Below, piece by piece: positions 8,491 through 17,311 of a stretch of 59,810 nt of DNA; the first letter of the stretch is position 1; the number at the start of each line of letters is the position of its first letter. A program made the position numbers and the translations under genes. The DNA lies in assembly GCA_900770835.1 (NCBI GenBank), contig CAAGLQ010000178.1:1-59810 (forward strand). Direction: 5' to 3'. Under the pieces are notes generated by a model. The model saw only the letters and a list, made by a program, of their open reading frames with translations, was not told where the DNA came from and did not search any database. Origin of the DNA: an uncultured Parabacteroides sp. (GTDB taxonomy: Bacteria > Bacteroidota > Bacteroidia > Bacteroidales > Tannerellaceae).

Positions 8491-9486
8491 TTAAGGAACT
8501 TCAACTTTGTTCAGAATCTCGCTGATCACCTCTTCTGCCGTCAGGTTATTGGCCTCAGCCTCATAGCTCAAACCAATACGGTGACGCATCACATCGTGGC
8601 AAACCGCACGGATATCCTCAGGGATCACATAGCCGCGACGTTTAATGAAGGCATACGCACGAGCTGCCAATGCCAAGTTGATAGAAGCACGAGGTGAAGC
8701 ACCGAAAGAGATCATGTTAGCCAAGTTGGGCAAACCTGCCTCTGCCGGGAAACGAGTCGCAAAGACAATATCTACGATGTAACGCTCGATCTTCTCATCC
8801 AAATAAACTTCACGCACCACGTTACGAGCCTCTAAGATCTCCTCCTTCGTCAAGATCGGCTTGATCTCCGGACGTTCGCCAGAGATGTTCTGACGGATAA
8901 TCAGTTTCTCCTCCTCTTTCTTCGGATAGTTGATAATCACCTTCAACATGAAACGATCGACCTGCGCCTCAGGAAGCGGATAGGTACCCTCCTGCTCAAT
9001 GGGGTTCTGTGTTGCCATTACCAAGAAGGGTTTCGGCAACTGATAGGTTTTCTCGCTGATGGTCACCTGGCGCTCCTGCATCGCCTCCAACAAAGCACTC
9101 TGCACCTTAGCCGGCGCACGGTTGATCTCATCCGCCAACACGAAGTTCGCAAAAATCGGGCCCTGCTTTACTTGAAATTCCTCACTCTTCTGGCTATAAA
9201 TCATGGTACCGATCACATCGGCCGGCAACAAGTCCGGCGTAAACTGGATACGGCTGTATTTGGCGTCAATCAAGGAAGACAATGTCTTGATGGCTAATGT
9301 CTTTGCCAAACCGGGAACACCTTCCAACAAAATGTGTCCATCCGACAGCAAACCGATCAATAAGGATTCTACCAAATGCTTCTGACCGACGATAACCTTA
9401 TCCATTCCCATCGTAATCATGTTCACAAAGGAACTCTTACTCTCAATTCGCTCATTCAGCTCGCGAATGTCTATTGTCTGACTCAT
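8491..9486 (-). CDS. moxR: MoxR-family AAA+ ATPase
   Basis: 331 residues. Walker A GVPGLAKT (56-63), Walker B with LADEINRAP, the sensor segment ATQNPIEQEGTYPLPEAQ and arginine-finger region DRFML are all intact. MoxR AAA+ ATPases act as chaperones that remodel or load metal onto VWA-domain partners, several of which are encoded downstream. It is the first gene of the eight-gene bat operon and follows a Bacteroidetes -7 box. Confidence 0.93.
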   Translation of the reverse strand: MSQTIDIRELNERIESKSSFVNMITMGMDKVIVGQKHLVESLLIGLLSDGHILLEGVPGLAKTLAIKTLSSLIDAKYSRIQFTPDLLPADVIGTMIYSQKSEEFQVKQGPIFANFVLADEINRAPAKVQSALLEAMQERQVTISEKTYQLPKPFLVMATQNPIEQEGTYPLPEAQVDRFMLKVIINYPKKEEEKLIIRQNISGERPEIKPILTKEEILEARNVVREVYLDEKIERYIVDIVFATRFPAEAGLPNLANMISFGASPRASINLALAARAYAFIKRRGYVIPEDIRAVCHDVMRHRIGLSYEAEANNLTAEEVISEILNKVEVP

Positions 9487-9555
9487 AAGATTTTTCTCTA
9501 TTATATTTTTACGTTTCTATATATTACTCTATTACCTGTATCTTTTTAGACTGCG

Positions 9556-9563
9556 CAAAATTA
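9556..9563 (-). promoter_or_regulatory. -7 box of the bat operon promoter
   Basis: TAATTTTG on the minus strand fits the Bacteroidetes -7 consensus TAnnTTTG and lies about 70 nt upstream of the moxR start. No clear TTTG is found at the expected upstream distance, so the promoter call rests on one box. The remainder of 9487-9629 is AT-rich with no other feature that I recognise. Confidence 0.45.
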
Positions 9564-9629
9564 GCCATGATCAATATGCCCGCTTCACTTTTGAGGTTAA
9601 ATAATACTAACCCATATCCTAACCAATAG

Positions 9630-10622
9630 CTACTTACCCGTCAGGATCTTCGTCTGCAATGCGGCAGCAGCTTCTAACGACGTACGGTTCTTGGCATCAA
9701 TGCCATAAAGTTGCGGCGGCGGAAGTGTCAACTCCGTACCGATCGGCACATTGTTTGGATCATCCACCAAAGCTTTATTATACTGATAAATATAGACCCA
9801 AAAAAGCTTGTGTCCATAATGCTCCAAAGCGATGCTGGTCAAACGATCTCCCCGCTTGATCACCACAGTCTTCAGTGGATTCTCTTGTTTGGGCAATTCC
9901 ACATGCACCGTTTCCGCAAGAGAATCCACCGGCTTAACCAAAGTATCTGTCGGTTCCTCCTGTATAGGTGTCATAGGTTGCGTCTCCTCCATCCGCAACG
10001 ATTGCGCCATCCGCAACGTCTTGTAAGCTCGGTTCTGTCCAATGAAATAGAAGGCACATGCCACAACCACCAACAGAAGGGCTACTCCAACATAACGCAA
10101 CCATATCCAAGAAGCCTGCGATGCTCGGAATGGCCTCTCTGATCTTGTTGGTTCAACCTCCTGTGGCTCCTCTTGAACAGCAGCAGGTAAAGGAATCTCT
10201 CGATCGGGCAATAACTCCTCCACCGATTCCTCTACGTTCACCTTCTCTTGCTCCAAAGGAAGCTGTGCCACCTCCTCTTCCAACCCCTCTGCCACAACAG
10301 GATTCAAGATTTCGGTCGTCTCAAATGCGGAGAAAGGACGGTTCACAGCCTCTCGCAACTCCTTATCCGGTGTATAAGAGAATTTGTAATGGGCTGATAT
10401 CAAGAAACGATCGCCCGTATGGACATGCACACTCTCCCTCGCCTCAACAGTAATCAGCTTAAAGGTGCCTATCCCCTTCACCTTAACCAATTGATCTTGC
10501 AAGACCCCATCGGTAATTGCCTCGACGAGCAACCGCAGGAAGCGCTCTGCCTCCTCGCGCTTACGCCCGGTGTGCTTCGCCAAAAGCTCCGCCACGTCTT
10601 GTATGTTCAATCGGTTATTCAT
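9630..10622 (-). CDS. HU-like DNA-binding / transmembrane / LysM fusion protein
   Basis: 330 residues with an uncommon order of parts: an HU/IHF-like domain (about 1-98, with VKVKGIGTFKL), an acidic Pro/Glu-rich linker (100-165), one membrane helix (172-194), a second linker and a LysM domain (about 252-302, KRGDRLTSIALEHYGHKLFW). With the usual positive-inside orientation the HU part would be cytoplasmic and the LysM, a peptidoglycan-binding fold, periplasmic. A DNA-to-cell-wall tether is therefore a reasonable but untested idea. It overlaps the small HU gene by 8 nt and ends the nspC-ftsY-rimO operon. Confidence 0.8.
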   Translation of the reverse strand: MNNRLNIQDVAELLAKHTGRKREEAERFLRLLVEAITDGVLQDQLVKVKGIGTFKLITVEARESVHVHTGDRFLISAHYKFSYTPDKELREAVNRPFSAFETTEILNPVVAEGLEEEVAQLPLEQEKVNVEESVEELLPDREIPLPAAVQEEPQEVEPTRSERPFRASQASWIWLRYVGVALLLVVVACAFYFIGQNRAYKTLRMAQSLRMEETQPMTPIQEEPTDTLVKPVDSLAETVHVELPKQENPLKTVVIKRGDRLTSIALEHYGHKLFWVYIYQYNKALVDDPNNVPIGTELTLPPPQLYGIDAKNRTSLEAAAALQTKILTGK

Positions 10623-10911
10623 TCTCCGCCTTTTCTTGTGCTTTTAACCGATTCTTTAAGGTGGAACCGGGTTTGAATACCGGTACCAATTTCGGAGGAA
10701 CCAGATAACGTTTGCCATTCGTCGGATTTACAGCTACTCGCTCCTCCTTCTTTCTCACCTCAAACTGACCCAATCCAGCCAAGCTGATCGTGTCGTTATT
10801 CATCAATTGAGTGGACATCACGGTTCCGAAAGCAGCCATCCATTCGGCCACTTCCTTCACAGAGCAACCCATGCGCTGTGCCATTGCCGCTGTCAACTCT
10901 TTGTTATTCAT
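10615..10911 (-). CDS. HU-family DNA-binding protein
   Basis: 98 residues, one HU/IHF domain: N-terminal helices (MNNKELTAAMAQRMGCSVKE), the beta-arm region with the family motif GLGQFEVRKKEERVAVNPTNG and a C-terminal basic tail. Known HU proteins bend DNA as dimers. It begins 4 nt inside the end of rimO (ATGA overlap) and overlaps the HU-LysM gene downstream, so all three are translationally coupled. It could form a heterodimer with the HU domain of that neighbour; this is inference. Confidence 0.9.
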   Translation of the reverse strand: MNNKELTAAMAQRMGCSVKEVAEWMAAFGTVMSTQLMNNDTISLAGLGQFEVRKKEERVAVNPTNGKRYLVPPKLVPVFKPGSTLKNRLKAQEKAENE

Positions 10912-12221
10912 ATTTTCTCAGTAGAGGGAACTACCTCTCCATATAGATCATAATCTTCAGATCCTGTCACTCTCACATTATAAAAGGATCCCATTTCCAA
11001 AGGCTTATCCTTTACAATCAGCATCTCAGGATCGACTTCCGGCGAGTCGAACTGCGTACGCCCAACATAGTAATCCTCCTCCTCTCGATCGATAATCGTC
11101 TTGAAGATCTGTCCCTCTTTTGCCGCATTCAACTCAGCGGAGACATGCTCTTGCGCACGCATCAGCGCATCCAAACGATCCTGTTTCACTTCCGGATCAA
11201 TCTCATCCTGATAATGGGTATAGGCATAAGTGCCTGCCTCATGACTATATGCAAAGGCTCCCATACGTTCGAAGCGCACCTGCTTCACAAAATCGAGTAG
11301 TTCGGCGAAATCCTCCTCTGTCTCACCCGGGTGCCCCACCATCAAGGTCGTACGCAAATGAATACCAGGAACCTCTTCACGCATTCGGCGAATCAATTCA
11401 TAGGTCTCCGCTTTCGTAATCGGACGACGCATCAGTCCCAGCATCCGGTCGCTAATATGCTGCAAGGCAATATCCATGTATTTGCACACATTCTCACGCT
11501 CACGCATGACGGGCAACAACTCGTATGGGAAATGCGAGGGATAACCATAATGTAAACGGATCCATTCCACCCCCGGCAGATCGGATACCCGCTCCACCAA
11601 CTCCGGTAGCGCCGTCCGTCGGTAAAGGTCAAGTCCATAGTAGGTCAAATCCTGCGCAATGAATTGAAACTCCTTCACTCCTTTGAGCGTCAACTGACGC
11701 ACCTCTTCCACGATCTCCTCCATCTGACGAGACTTGTAAGCCCCCGTAATAATGGGGATCGAGCAATAGGAACAGGTGCGGTTACACCCCTCTCCTATCT
11801 TTACAAAGGCGTAATGCCGAGGTGTGGTCAACACCCGATCAGCAGCCAAGTCCTGGTAATAGGATTTTCCTAAGTCGGTGATCAACTCTTTCCAGTTGAA
11901 CTTGCCATAGAAACGATCCACCTCCGGTAGTTCCGATACCAACTCCTGCATGAAACGCTCTGACAGGCAGCCCATCACAAACAGTTTCCCGATCCTTCCC
12001 TGCTTCTTCTGCTCACCCAAATCGAGGATCATCTGTATAGATTCCTCTTGTGCGTCGCCAATGAAACCACAGGTATTGACCACCACAATCTCGCCATTGA
12101 TTTTGTGCGGATCATGCTCCACCGTGTATCCATTGGCCACGAACTGACGCATCAGTTGCTCCGAATCCACCAGATTCTTCGAGCAACCCAACGTGATAAT
12201 ATCTACTTTGTTTTTTCTCAT
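10908..12221 (-). CDS. rimO: RimO, ribosomal protein S12 methylthiotransferase
   Basis: 437 residues, the usual length. The N-terminal UPF0004 domain has cysteines at about 13, 51 and 85 for one iron-sulfur cluster (TLGCSKN, NTCGF, VMGCLSER); the radical-SAM motif C146-x3-C150-x2-C153 (GCNRTCSYC) binds the second; a C-terminal TRAM domain follows. RimO methylthiolates an aspartate of S12 using S-adenosylmethionine. The HTLGCSKNLVDS start and absence of tRNA-specific MiaB features favour RimO. It overlaps ftsY by 4 nt. Confidence 0.95.
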   Translation of the reverse strand: MRKNKVDIITLGCSKNLVDSEQLMRQFVANGYTVEHDPHKINGEIVVVNTCGFIGDAQEESIQMILDLGEQKKQGRIGKLFVMGCLSERFMQELVSELPEVDRFYGKFNWKELITDLGKSYYQDLAADRVLTTPRHYAFVKIGEGCNRTCSYCSIPIITGAYKSRQMEEIVEEVRQLTLKGVKEFQFIAQDLTYYGLDLYRRTALPELVERVSDLPGVEWIRLHYGYPSHFPYELLPVMRERENVCKYMDIALQHISDRMLGLMRRPITKAETYELIRRMREEVPGIHLRTTLMVGHPGETEEDFAELLDFVKQVRFERMGAFAYSHEAGTYAYTHYQDEIDPEVKQDRLDALMRAQEHVSAELNAAKEGQIFKTIIDREEEDYYVGRTQFDSPEVDPEMLIVKDKPLEMGSFYNVRVTGSEDYDLYGEVVPSTEKI

Positions 12222-13171
12222 TCTCCAAACAACGAGTTAACAAACTCCCGGCGACGGAAAAGCTGTAAATCCTCTATTCCCTCGCCCAAACCAATGTATT
12301 TCACCGGAATTTTGAAATGATCAGAGATACCGATCACCACGCCGCCCTTAGCTGTTCCATCAAGTTTTGTGACAGCCAAGGCATTCACCTCCGTGGCCGC
12401 CGTGAACTGCTTAGCTTGTTCAAACGCATTCTGCCCAGTGGAGCCATCCAGCACGAGCAAAATCTCATTGGGTGCGTCAGGCAATACCTTCTTCATCACA
12501 TTCTTGATCTTGGTCAGCTCGTTCATTAAGTTGATCTTATTGTGCAAACGACCGGCAGTATCAATAATCACCACGTCTGCTCCATTCGCTTTAGCAGAGC
12601 TTAACGTATCGTATGCCACCGAAGCAGGATCAGAGCCCATGTTCTGCTTCACGACAGGCACACCGACCCGCTCTCCCCAAATTACCAACTGTTCTACCGC
12701 TGCCGCACGGAAAGTGTCCGCCGCACCCAAATAGACCTTATTACCAGCCTTCTTGAATTGGTAAGCCAATTTGCCAATGGTTGTCGTCTTGCCTACACCA
12801 TTCACGCCAACCACCATGATGACGTAAGGTTTCTTCTCGGCTGGAACCACGAAATCCGCTTGGTCCTCTGTGTGGTTCTCAGTCAACAAGCTGGCTATCT
12901 CATCACGCAACAGAGCCGTCAGCTCCGCCGTGGTCACATATTTATCTCGTGCTACACGTTTCTCGATACGCTCGATGATCTTCAAGGTCGTGTCCACACC
13001 TACATCTGAAGTGATCAACACCTCCTCCAGGTTGTCCAACACGTCATCGTCCACCTTGCTCTTACCCGCAATTGCCTTGGTAATTTTGGAAAACACACTT
13101 TCTTTCGTTTTCGAAAGGCCCTTATCCAAGGTCTCTTTCTTTTCTTTCGTGAAAAAGCTAAAAAAACCCAT
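12218..13171 (-). CDS. ftsY: FtsY, signal recognition particle receptor GTPase
   Basis: 317 residues. A short charged N-terminal region and helical N domain precede the SRP-type GTPase: G1 GVNGVGKTT (122-130), DTAGRLHNK, and TKLDGTAKGG. The length matches the compact FtsY of Bacteroidetes, without the long acidic A domain of enterobacteria. It docks ribosome-SRP complexes to SecYEG at the inner membrane. It starts at ATG 13171, 21 nt after nspC. Confidence 0.96.
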   Translation of the reverse strand: MGFFSFFTKEKKETLDKGLSKTKESVFSKITKAIAGKSKVDDDVLDNLEEVLITSDVGVDTTLKIIERIEKRVARDKYVTTAELTALLRDEIASLLTENHTEDQADFVVPAEKKPYVIMVVGVNGVGKTTTIGKLAYQFKKAGNKVYLGAADTFRAAAVEQLVIWGERVGVPVVKQNMGSDPASVAYDTLSSAKANGADVVIIDTAGRLHNKINLMNELTKIKNVMKKVLPDAPNEILLVLDGSTGQNAFEQAKQFTAATEVNALAVTKLDGTAKGGVVIGISDHFKIPVKYIGLGEGIEDLQLFRRREFVNSLFGE

Positions 13172-13192
13172 ATTAGTCGTTCTTTTAAGTTT

Positions 13193-14332
13193 TTAATCCA
13201 TTCTGTTCTTATAATCGGCATAGCCGAATTCCCGCAACATCCGAAGCTCACCATCACTTGTCAGCATGGCCAATGCAGGATGTGGAATACCATTAAACAT
13301 CGTTGTCTTCACGGTCGTATAGTGCAACATATCCTCAAAAATCAATCGATCTCCCACTTGTAGCGGTTTGTCAAAAGACCAATTCCCCATGTAATCACCA
13401 CTCAAGCAACTGTTTCCTCCAATCCGATAAGTCGGCTTTCCTTCCACCGGATCTGTTGCGAAGCGAATGCGGGGTTTATAAGGCATCTCCAAACAATCGG
13501 GCATGTGGCAGGTGAATGAAGCATCCATAATAGCCGTCTGAATGCCATGATTCTCCACCACATCTACCACAGAAGTCATCAAGAAGCCTGTTTGCCAGCC
13601 AAAGGCGCTACCCGGCTCCATAATCAACTCCAAGTTTGGGTATTTGACATGGAAATCGTTCAGCAACCGGATCAGATGATCCACATCGTACCCCTGGCGT
13701 GTCATCAGGTGTCCACCGCCCATATTCAGCCACTTGATCTGAGGCAAGAAGGTGCCAAAACGTTCCTCTACCACGGCCAGAGTTTTCTCCAAGTCGTAAG
13801 ATGAGGATTCACAAAGCGTATGAAAGTGAAGCCCTTCTATACCTTCAGGAAGTTTATCGCCCAACAAGTCTCTCACCACGCCCATACGTGAACCGGGCGC
13901 ACAGGGGTTGTAAAGATCCGTCTCCACGTCTGAATACTCCGGGTTAATGCGCAATCCACAAGAGACACGCCCCCCATCAGCCTTCACCATCGGATAAAAC
14001 CGAGCAAACTGAGAGAGCGAATTGAAAGTCACATGGCTACTGCATCGCAGGATCTCTGGAAAATCCGCCTCCGTATAGGCCGGCGAATAGGTATGTGCCG
14101 GACTACCCATCTCTTCCAAAGCCAGACGTGCCTCAAACTTGGAGCTGGCTGTCGAGAATGGAATGTATTCGCGGATTATCGGGAAGACTTTCCACAGAGC
14201 GAATGCCTTAAAAGCCAATATAATATTCACCGCCGCCAGTTCTTTGACCCGTTTGATCAACGCCAAGTTACGTCGGAGCAAGTCCTCTTCAATCACATAA
14301 CAGGGTGAAGGAATTTGGTTGTAGTCTATCAT
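13193..14332 (-). CDS. nspC: Carboxynorspermidine/carboxyspermidine decarboxylase
   Basis: 379 residues from the ATG at 14332, chosen because the alignable start is MIDYNQIPSPCYVIEE; the frame stays open for 32 further codons but these overlap the promoter. It is a fold-III PLP decarboxylase: Lys42 in the LAFKAFALWK motif is the likely Schiff-base lysine, CESSSYDLEKT and the C-terminal DASFTCHMPDCLEMPYKP are typical of NspC. It makes spermidine or norspermidine from the carboxy precursors in the aspartate-semialdehyde route. First gene of the ftsY-rimO-HU operon. Confidence 0.92.
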   Translation of the reverse strand: MIDYNQIPSPCYVIEEDLLRRNLALIKRVKELAAVNIILAFKAFALWKVFPIIREYIPFSTASSKFEARLALEEMGSPAHTYSPAYTEADFPEILRCSSHVTFNSLSQFARFYPMVKADGGRVSCGLRINPEYSDVETDLYNPCAPGSRMGVVRDLLGDKLPEGIEGLHFHTLCESSSYDLEKTLAVVEERFGTFLPQIKWLNMGGGHLMTRQGYDVDHLIRLLNDFHVKYPNLELIMEPGSAFGWQTGFLMTSVVDVVENHGIQTAIMDASFTCHMPDCLEMPYKPRIRFATDPVEGKPTYRIGGNSCLSGDYMGNWSFDKPLQVGDRLIFEDMLHYTTVKTTMFNGIPHPALAMLTSDGELRMLREFGYADYKNRMD

Positions 14333-14384
14333 GCTGTTTTTGTTTAATGACCAACCGCAGATTGATCTTTTTTCAATTGACGCA

Positions 14385-14416
14385 CAAATGTATAACATTT
14401 TTTTTAATGCGGCAAC
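14385..14416 (-). promoter_or_regulatory. Promoter of the nspC-ftsY-rimO operon
   Basis: On the minus strand GTTG (14416-14413) is followed after exactly 20 nt by TACATTTG (14392-14385), matching the Bacteroidetes TTTG-N19-21-TAnnTTTG pattern. Transcription would begin about 45 nt upstream of the nspC ATG. Confidence 0.65.
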
Positions 14417-14494
14417 TGCCACCTGCATTTATTGACGCTTTGAGGCTGTTCTTCTCGTGCTTAGTCGTTGTAGCTATGTACTGCCTCCGCTAAA

Positions 14495-14579
14495 CCTCTA
14501 CTCTTCCTCTACTCTTCCTCTAATCCTCCTCTAATCATTGTCTAATCTTTCTCTAACCATTGTCTAATCCGGGATTAGA
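14495..14579. repeat. CT-rich direct repeats ending in a small palindrome
   Basis: The 300-nt gap between nspC and the helicase gene contains near-repeats of CTCTACTCTTC and CTCTAATC/GTCTAATC (14495-14570), then TCTAATC-CGG-GATTAGA (14563-14579), which can form a hairpin. No T run follows on either strand, so it is a weak terminator candidate. Nothing coding is visible. Confidence 0.7.
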
Positions 14580-14585
14580 GGTAGA

Positions 14586-14640
14586 TTAGCGTTACCTTAG
14601 CGTTACTTTAGCGTTACTTTAGCGTTACCTCAGCGTCAGA
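14586..14640. repeat. Five tandem 11-bp repeats (TTAGCGTTACY)
   Basis: Four near-identical 11-bp units TTAGCGTTACC/T lie head to tail (14586, 14597, 14608 and 14619), and a fifth degenerate unit (TCAGCGTCAGA, 14630-14640) contains the stop codon of the helicase gene. The block sits directly after that stop on the minus strand. Function unknown. Confidence 0.85.
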
Positions 14641-16978
14641 TCTTGCTCAGCTTGGCAAACTTCAAGAGCAGCTGCTTACGACCCAGATTATCGAAATCGA
14701 CCGTTGCCTTGAGGTTGCTACCCTCTCCCTCAATAGCCACAACAAGTCCCTCTCCAAAACGATCATGCCGCACTCGGTCGCCCGCCTGATAAGCAAGCCC
14801 TGTGACAGGCATCTGCGTCAAAACAGGCGTTTTCATCGCATTTTCTATGCGTTTTAAACGAGGTGCCGCAGTGGGCTGAACTGTCGAAATCGTCCTCTCA
14901 AATGGTTTACGCTCGACCGGACGAGGCTGCAGGAAAGGCGAACGAAAGGCCGGTTCTTGTCGGGCTGTTCCCCAACTTTCTGCCGGACGTGCCGCAGGCA
15001 TAGCTCCCGAAGCAATCTCTAAATAGTGCGCATCAATGTCACGCAAGAAACGGCTGGGGGTACACATCGCAGTCGAGCCATTGCGGAAACGGCTCTTGGC
15101 ATAGCTCAACAGACAATTCTGCTCCGCTCGGGTAATGGCGACATAGAAAAGCCGACGCTCCTCCTCGACCGCCCGAGGGCTATCTTTCGCCATCGACGAG
15201 GGAAAAAGATCCTCCTCCAGCCCCACCACAAAAACATTGGTAAACTCCAATCCCTTCGCCGCATGGACAGTCATGAGCGTTACCTTATCCGCCCGTTCCT
15301 CTTTGTCGTTATCTTGATCGGTCAGCAAGGCCACCTCGGCCAAGAAATCCTGCATACGTACCTGCTCCGATCCCTCCTCTCGCCGAATCTCGCAAAACTC
15401 CGAGATACCTTTGAGCAACTCTTGCAGGTTTTCCTGCTTGCTGATGCCCTCCACTGAGCGATCAGCCATCAGCTCATTCAACAGACCACTCTGCTTCACG
15501 ATAGCCATAGCCAACTCATCGGCAGCCAGGGTTTGATCCAATTCGCTAAAAGATTGGATCAATGCCCGGAAAGCCTCCAACTTCTTGGCTGTACCGGCAT
15601 TGATGCTCATCCCCTGCCCCACAGGATCCTCCAATATGGTCCAAAGGCTGACCTCCCTCTGAGTAGCAGCCTGCACCAATTTCCCCACTGTTGTGTCACC
15701 AATGCCACGGGCAGGATAGTTGATCACCCGTTTCAAGGCCTCCTCGTCATGCGGATTGATCACCAGACGGGCGTAAGCAATCACATCCTTGATCTCCTTA
15801 CGCTGATAAAAAGAGAGTCCACCGTAAATCTTATAAGGAATGCCTCGTTTGCGCAAAGCCTCCTCCAAGACACGGCTTTGGGCATTCGTACGGTAAAGCA
15901 ACGCAAAATCCGCATAGTCATAATCTTGCCGACGACGCATCTCTGCGATGCGTGCGGCTACGGTATAGGCCTCTTCGTAATCCGAATAGGATGAGAGCAC
16001 AGCCACCTTGCTCCCCTCCTCCCGCTCCGAATAGACAGTCTTGCGAATCTGCTCCGTATTTTTATCAATCAAGCTATTCGCCGCATTGACAATATTTTGG
16101 GTAGAACGGTAGTTACGCTCCAACTTGAAGATGCGGCAACCGGGATAGAGGCTCTTGAAACGCAGGATATTATCGATATTCGCACCCCGAAAGGAGTAGA
16201 TGCTTTGCGCGTCGTCGCCCACCACACAGAGATGCCCCTCCTCGCCACAAAGCTGCTGCACAATCTGATGCTGGGCAAAATTCGTGTCTTGATACTCATC
16301 CACTAAAATATAACGAAAGAAGACTCTGTAACGTGCTCGCACATCAGGATGATCCCGGAAAAGCAGGTAAGTCCGCAACAGCAAATCATCGAAATCCATC
16401 GCACCCGCCTGCCTACAACGTTGCTGATAGCGCTTGTAGATCTCCCGGATCAACGGCACCCGGCTCTGCATGTCATTCTCTACCAACTCTCGATCTGCCT
16501 CATAACCCTCAGCGGTGATCAAGGCATTCTTAGCGTTCGAGATGCGTCCCTGCACCATACCGATACGATAGGTCTTATCATCAAGCTGCATCTCTTTCAG
16601 AATCGACTTTAAGAGGTTTTTCGAGTCGGCCGCGTCATAAATCGTGAAGTTGCTGGAGAAACCGATGCGCTCTGCCTCCCGGCGTAAGATACGAGCGAAA
16701 ATGGAGTGGAATGTGCCCATCCAGAGGCGTTGAGCGATAGACGGATCGGTCAATACGGCGATACGCTCTTTCATCTCACGAGCCGCCTTATTGGTGAAAG
16801 TCAACGCCAAGATGCTATAAGGTGCCCATCCCAACGAAAGTAAATAGGCTATTTTATAGGTTAGCACCCTTGTCTTTCCGGATCCCGCACCGGCTACAAC
16901 CAACTGTGGTCCGTCACAATAACGCACCGCCTCCAACTGACTCTCATTTAACTGTCGCAAATATTCCTCCACTGCCAC
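14636..16978 (-). CDS. UvrD/PcrA-type superfamily 1 DNA helicase
   Basis: 780 residues. Q-motif region and Walker A GAGSGKT (30-36), motif II VDEYQDTN (about 226-233), motif III GDDAQSIYSFRGA, motif V TVHAAKGLEF and motif VI VAITRAEQ are intact. The C-terminal 60 residues form a Tudor-like domain (GDRVRHDRFGEGLVVAIEGEG) as in PcrA/UvrD. It is an ATP-driven 3'-5' helicase for repair and replication-conflict removal. The start codon is GTG at 16978, directly before AVEEYLRQLNESQLEAV. Monocistronic, with its own -7 box. Confidence 0.94.
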   Translation of the reverse strand: MAVEEYLRQLNESQLEAVRYCDGPQLVVAGAGSGKTRVLTYKIAYLLSLGWAPYSILALTFTNKAAREMKERIAVLTDPSIAQRLWMGTFHSIFARILRREAERIGFSSNFTIYDAADSKNLLKSILKEMQLDDKTYRIGMVQGRISNAKNALITAEGYEADRELVENDMQSRVPLIREIYKRYQQRCRQAGAMDFDDLLLRTYLLFRDHPDVRARYRVFFRYILVDEYQDTNFAQHQIVQQLCGEEGHLCVVGDDAQSIYSFRGANIDNILRFKSLYPGCRIFKLERNYRSTQNIVNAANSLIDKNTEQIRKTVYSEREEGSKVAVLSSYSDYEEAYTVAARIAEMRRRQDYDYADFALLYRTNAQSRVLEEALRKRGIPYKIYGGLSFYQRKEIKDVIAYARLVINPHDEEALKRVINYPARGIGDTTVGKLVQAATQREVSLWTILEDPVGQGMSINAGTAKKLEAFRALIQSFSELDQTLAADELAMAIVKQSGLLNELMADRSVEGISKQENLQELLKGISEFCEIRREEGSEQVRMQDFLAEVALLTDQDNDKEERADKVTLMTVHAAKGLEFTNVFVVGLEEDLFPSSMAKDSPRAVEEERRLFYVAITRAEQNCLLSYAKSRFRNGSTAMCTPSRFLRDIDAHYLEIASGAMPAARPAESWGTARQEPAFRSPFLQPRPVERKPFERTISTVQPTAAPRLKRIENAMKTPVLTQMPVTGLAYQAGDRVRHDRFGEGLVVAIEGEGSNLKATVDFDNLGRKQLLLKFAKLSKI

Positions 16979-16995
16979 ACTGTTTTTTTGGACAG

Positions 16996-17003
16996 CAAAA
17001 GTA
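16996..17003 (-). promoter_or_regulatory. -7 box of the helicase gene
   Basis: TACTTTTG on the minus strand matches TAnnTTTG and lies 17 nt upstream of the GTG start, leaving a very short leader. No clear upstream TTTG box is present at the right spacing. Confidence 0.45.
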
Positions 17004-17211
17004 AGGAAAAGCAGGGGAATTATCGGTGCTGGAAGTTGATTTTTGAATCATTCGACCCACCATTTTCCTATTTCTGCACCCACTTACCTTTTTTATACCA
17101 ATAGAACCAATTTATCTATGAACAATCATTATTTATCTACTAAATCACACTTTTTACCAACAAAATCGGCACAAACGCCCCATGAATCGACCGTTCTTAC
17201 CTACTAACAGC
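17004..17211. other. Non-coding gap between divergent helicase and kinase genes
   Basis: The divergent gap runs from 16979 to 17311. Apart from the helicase -7 box on its left and the kinase promoter and hairpin on its right (listed separately), this middle part is AT-rich, with no open frame, tRNA or strong secondary structure that I can see. Confidence 0.6.
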
Positions 17212-17242
17212 TTGTCTAAATCAACCAAATCACCTATTTTTG
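17212..17242 (+). promoter_or_regulatory. Promoter of the LytS/LytTR operon
   Basis: TTG at 17212-17214 is followed after 20 nt by TATTTTTG (17235-17242), a full match to the Bacteroidetes -7 box. The transcript would have a leader of about 60 nt before the kinase ATG at 17312. Confidence 0.6.
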
Positions 17243-17260
17243 CCCATAGGTAAAAGCACT

Positions 17261-17287
17261 AATGAGTTCAGTAAATACTAACTCATT
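17261..17287 (+). repeat. Inverted repeat in the kinase leader
   Basis: AATGAGTT (17261-17268) and AACTCATT (17280-17287) are perfect 8-bp inverted arms around an 11-nt spacer, between the promoter and the ATG of the histidine kinase. It may be an operator for the LytTR regulator (autoregulation) or an RNA hairpin; sequence alone does not decide. Confidence 0.55.
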
Positions 17288-17311
17288 TACATTTATTTGA
17301 TTAATAAGACA

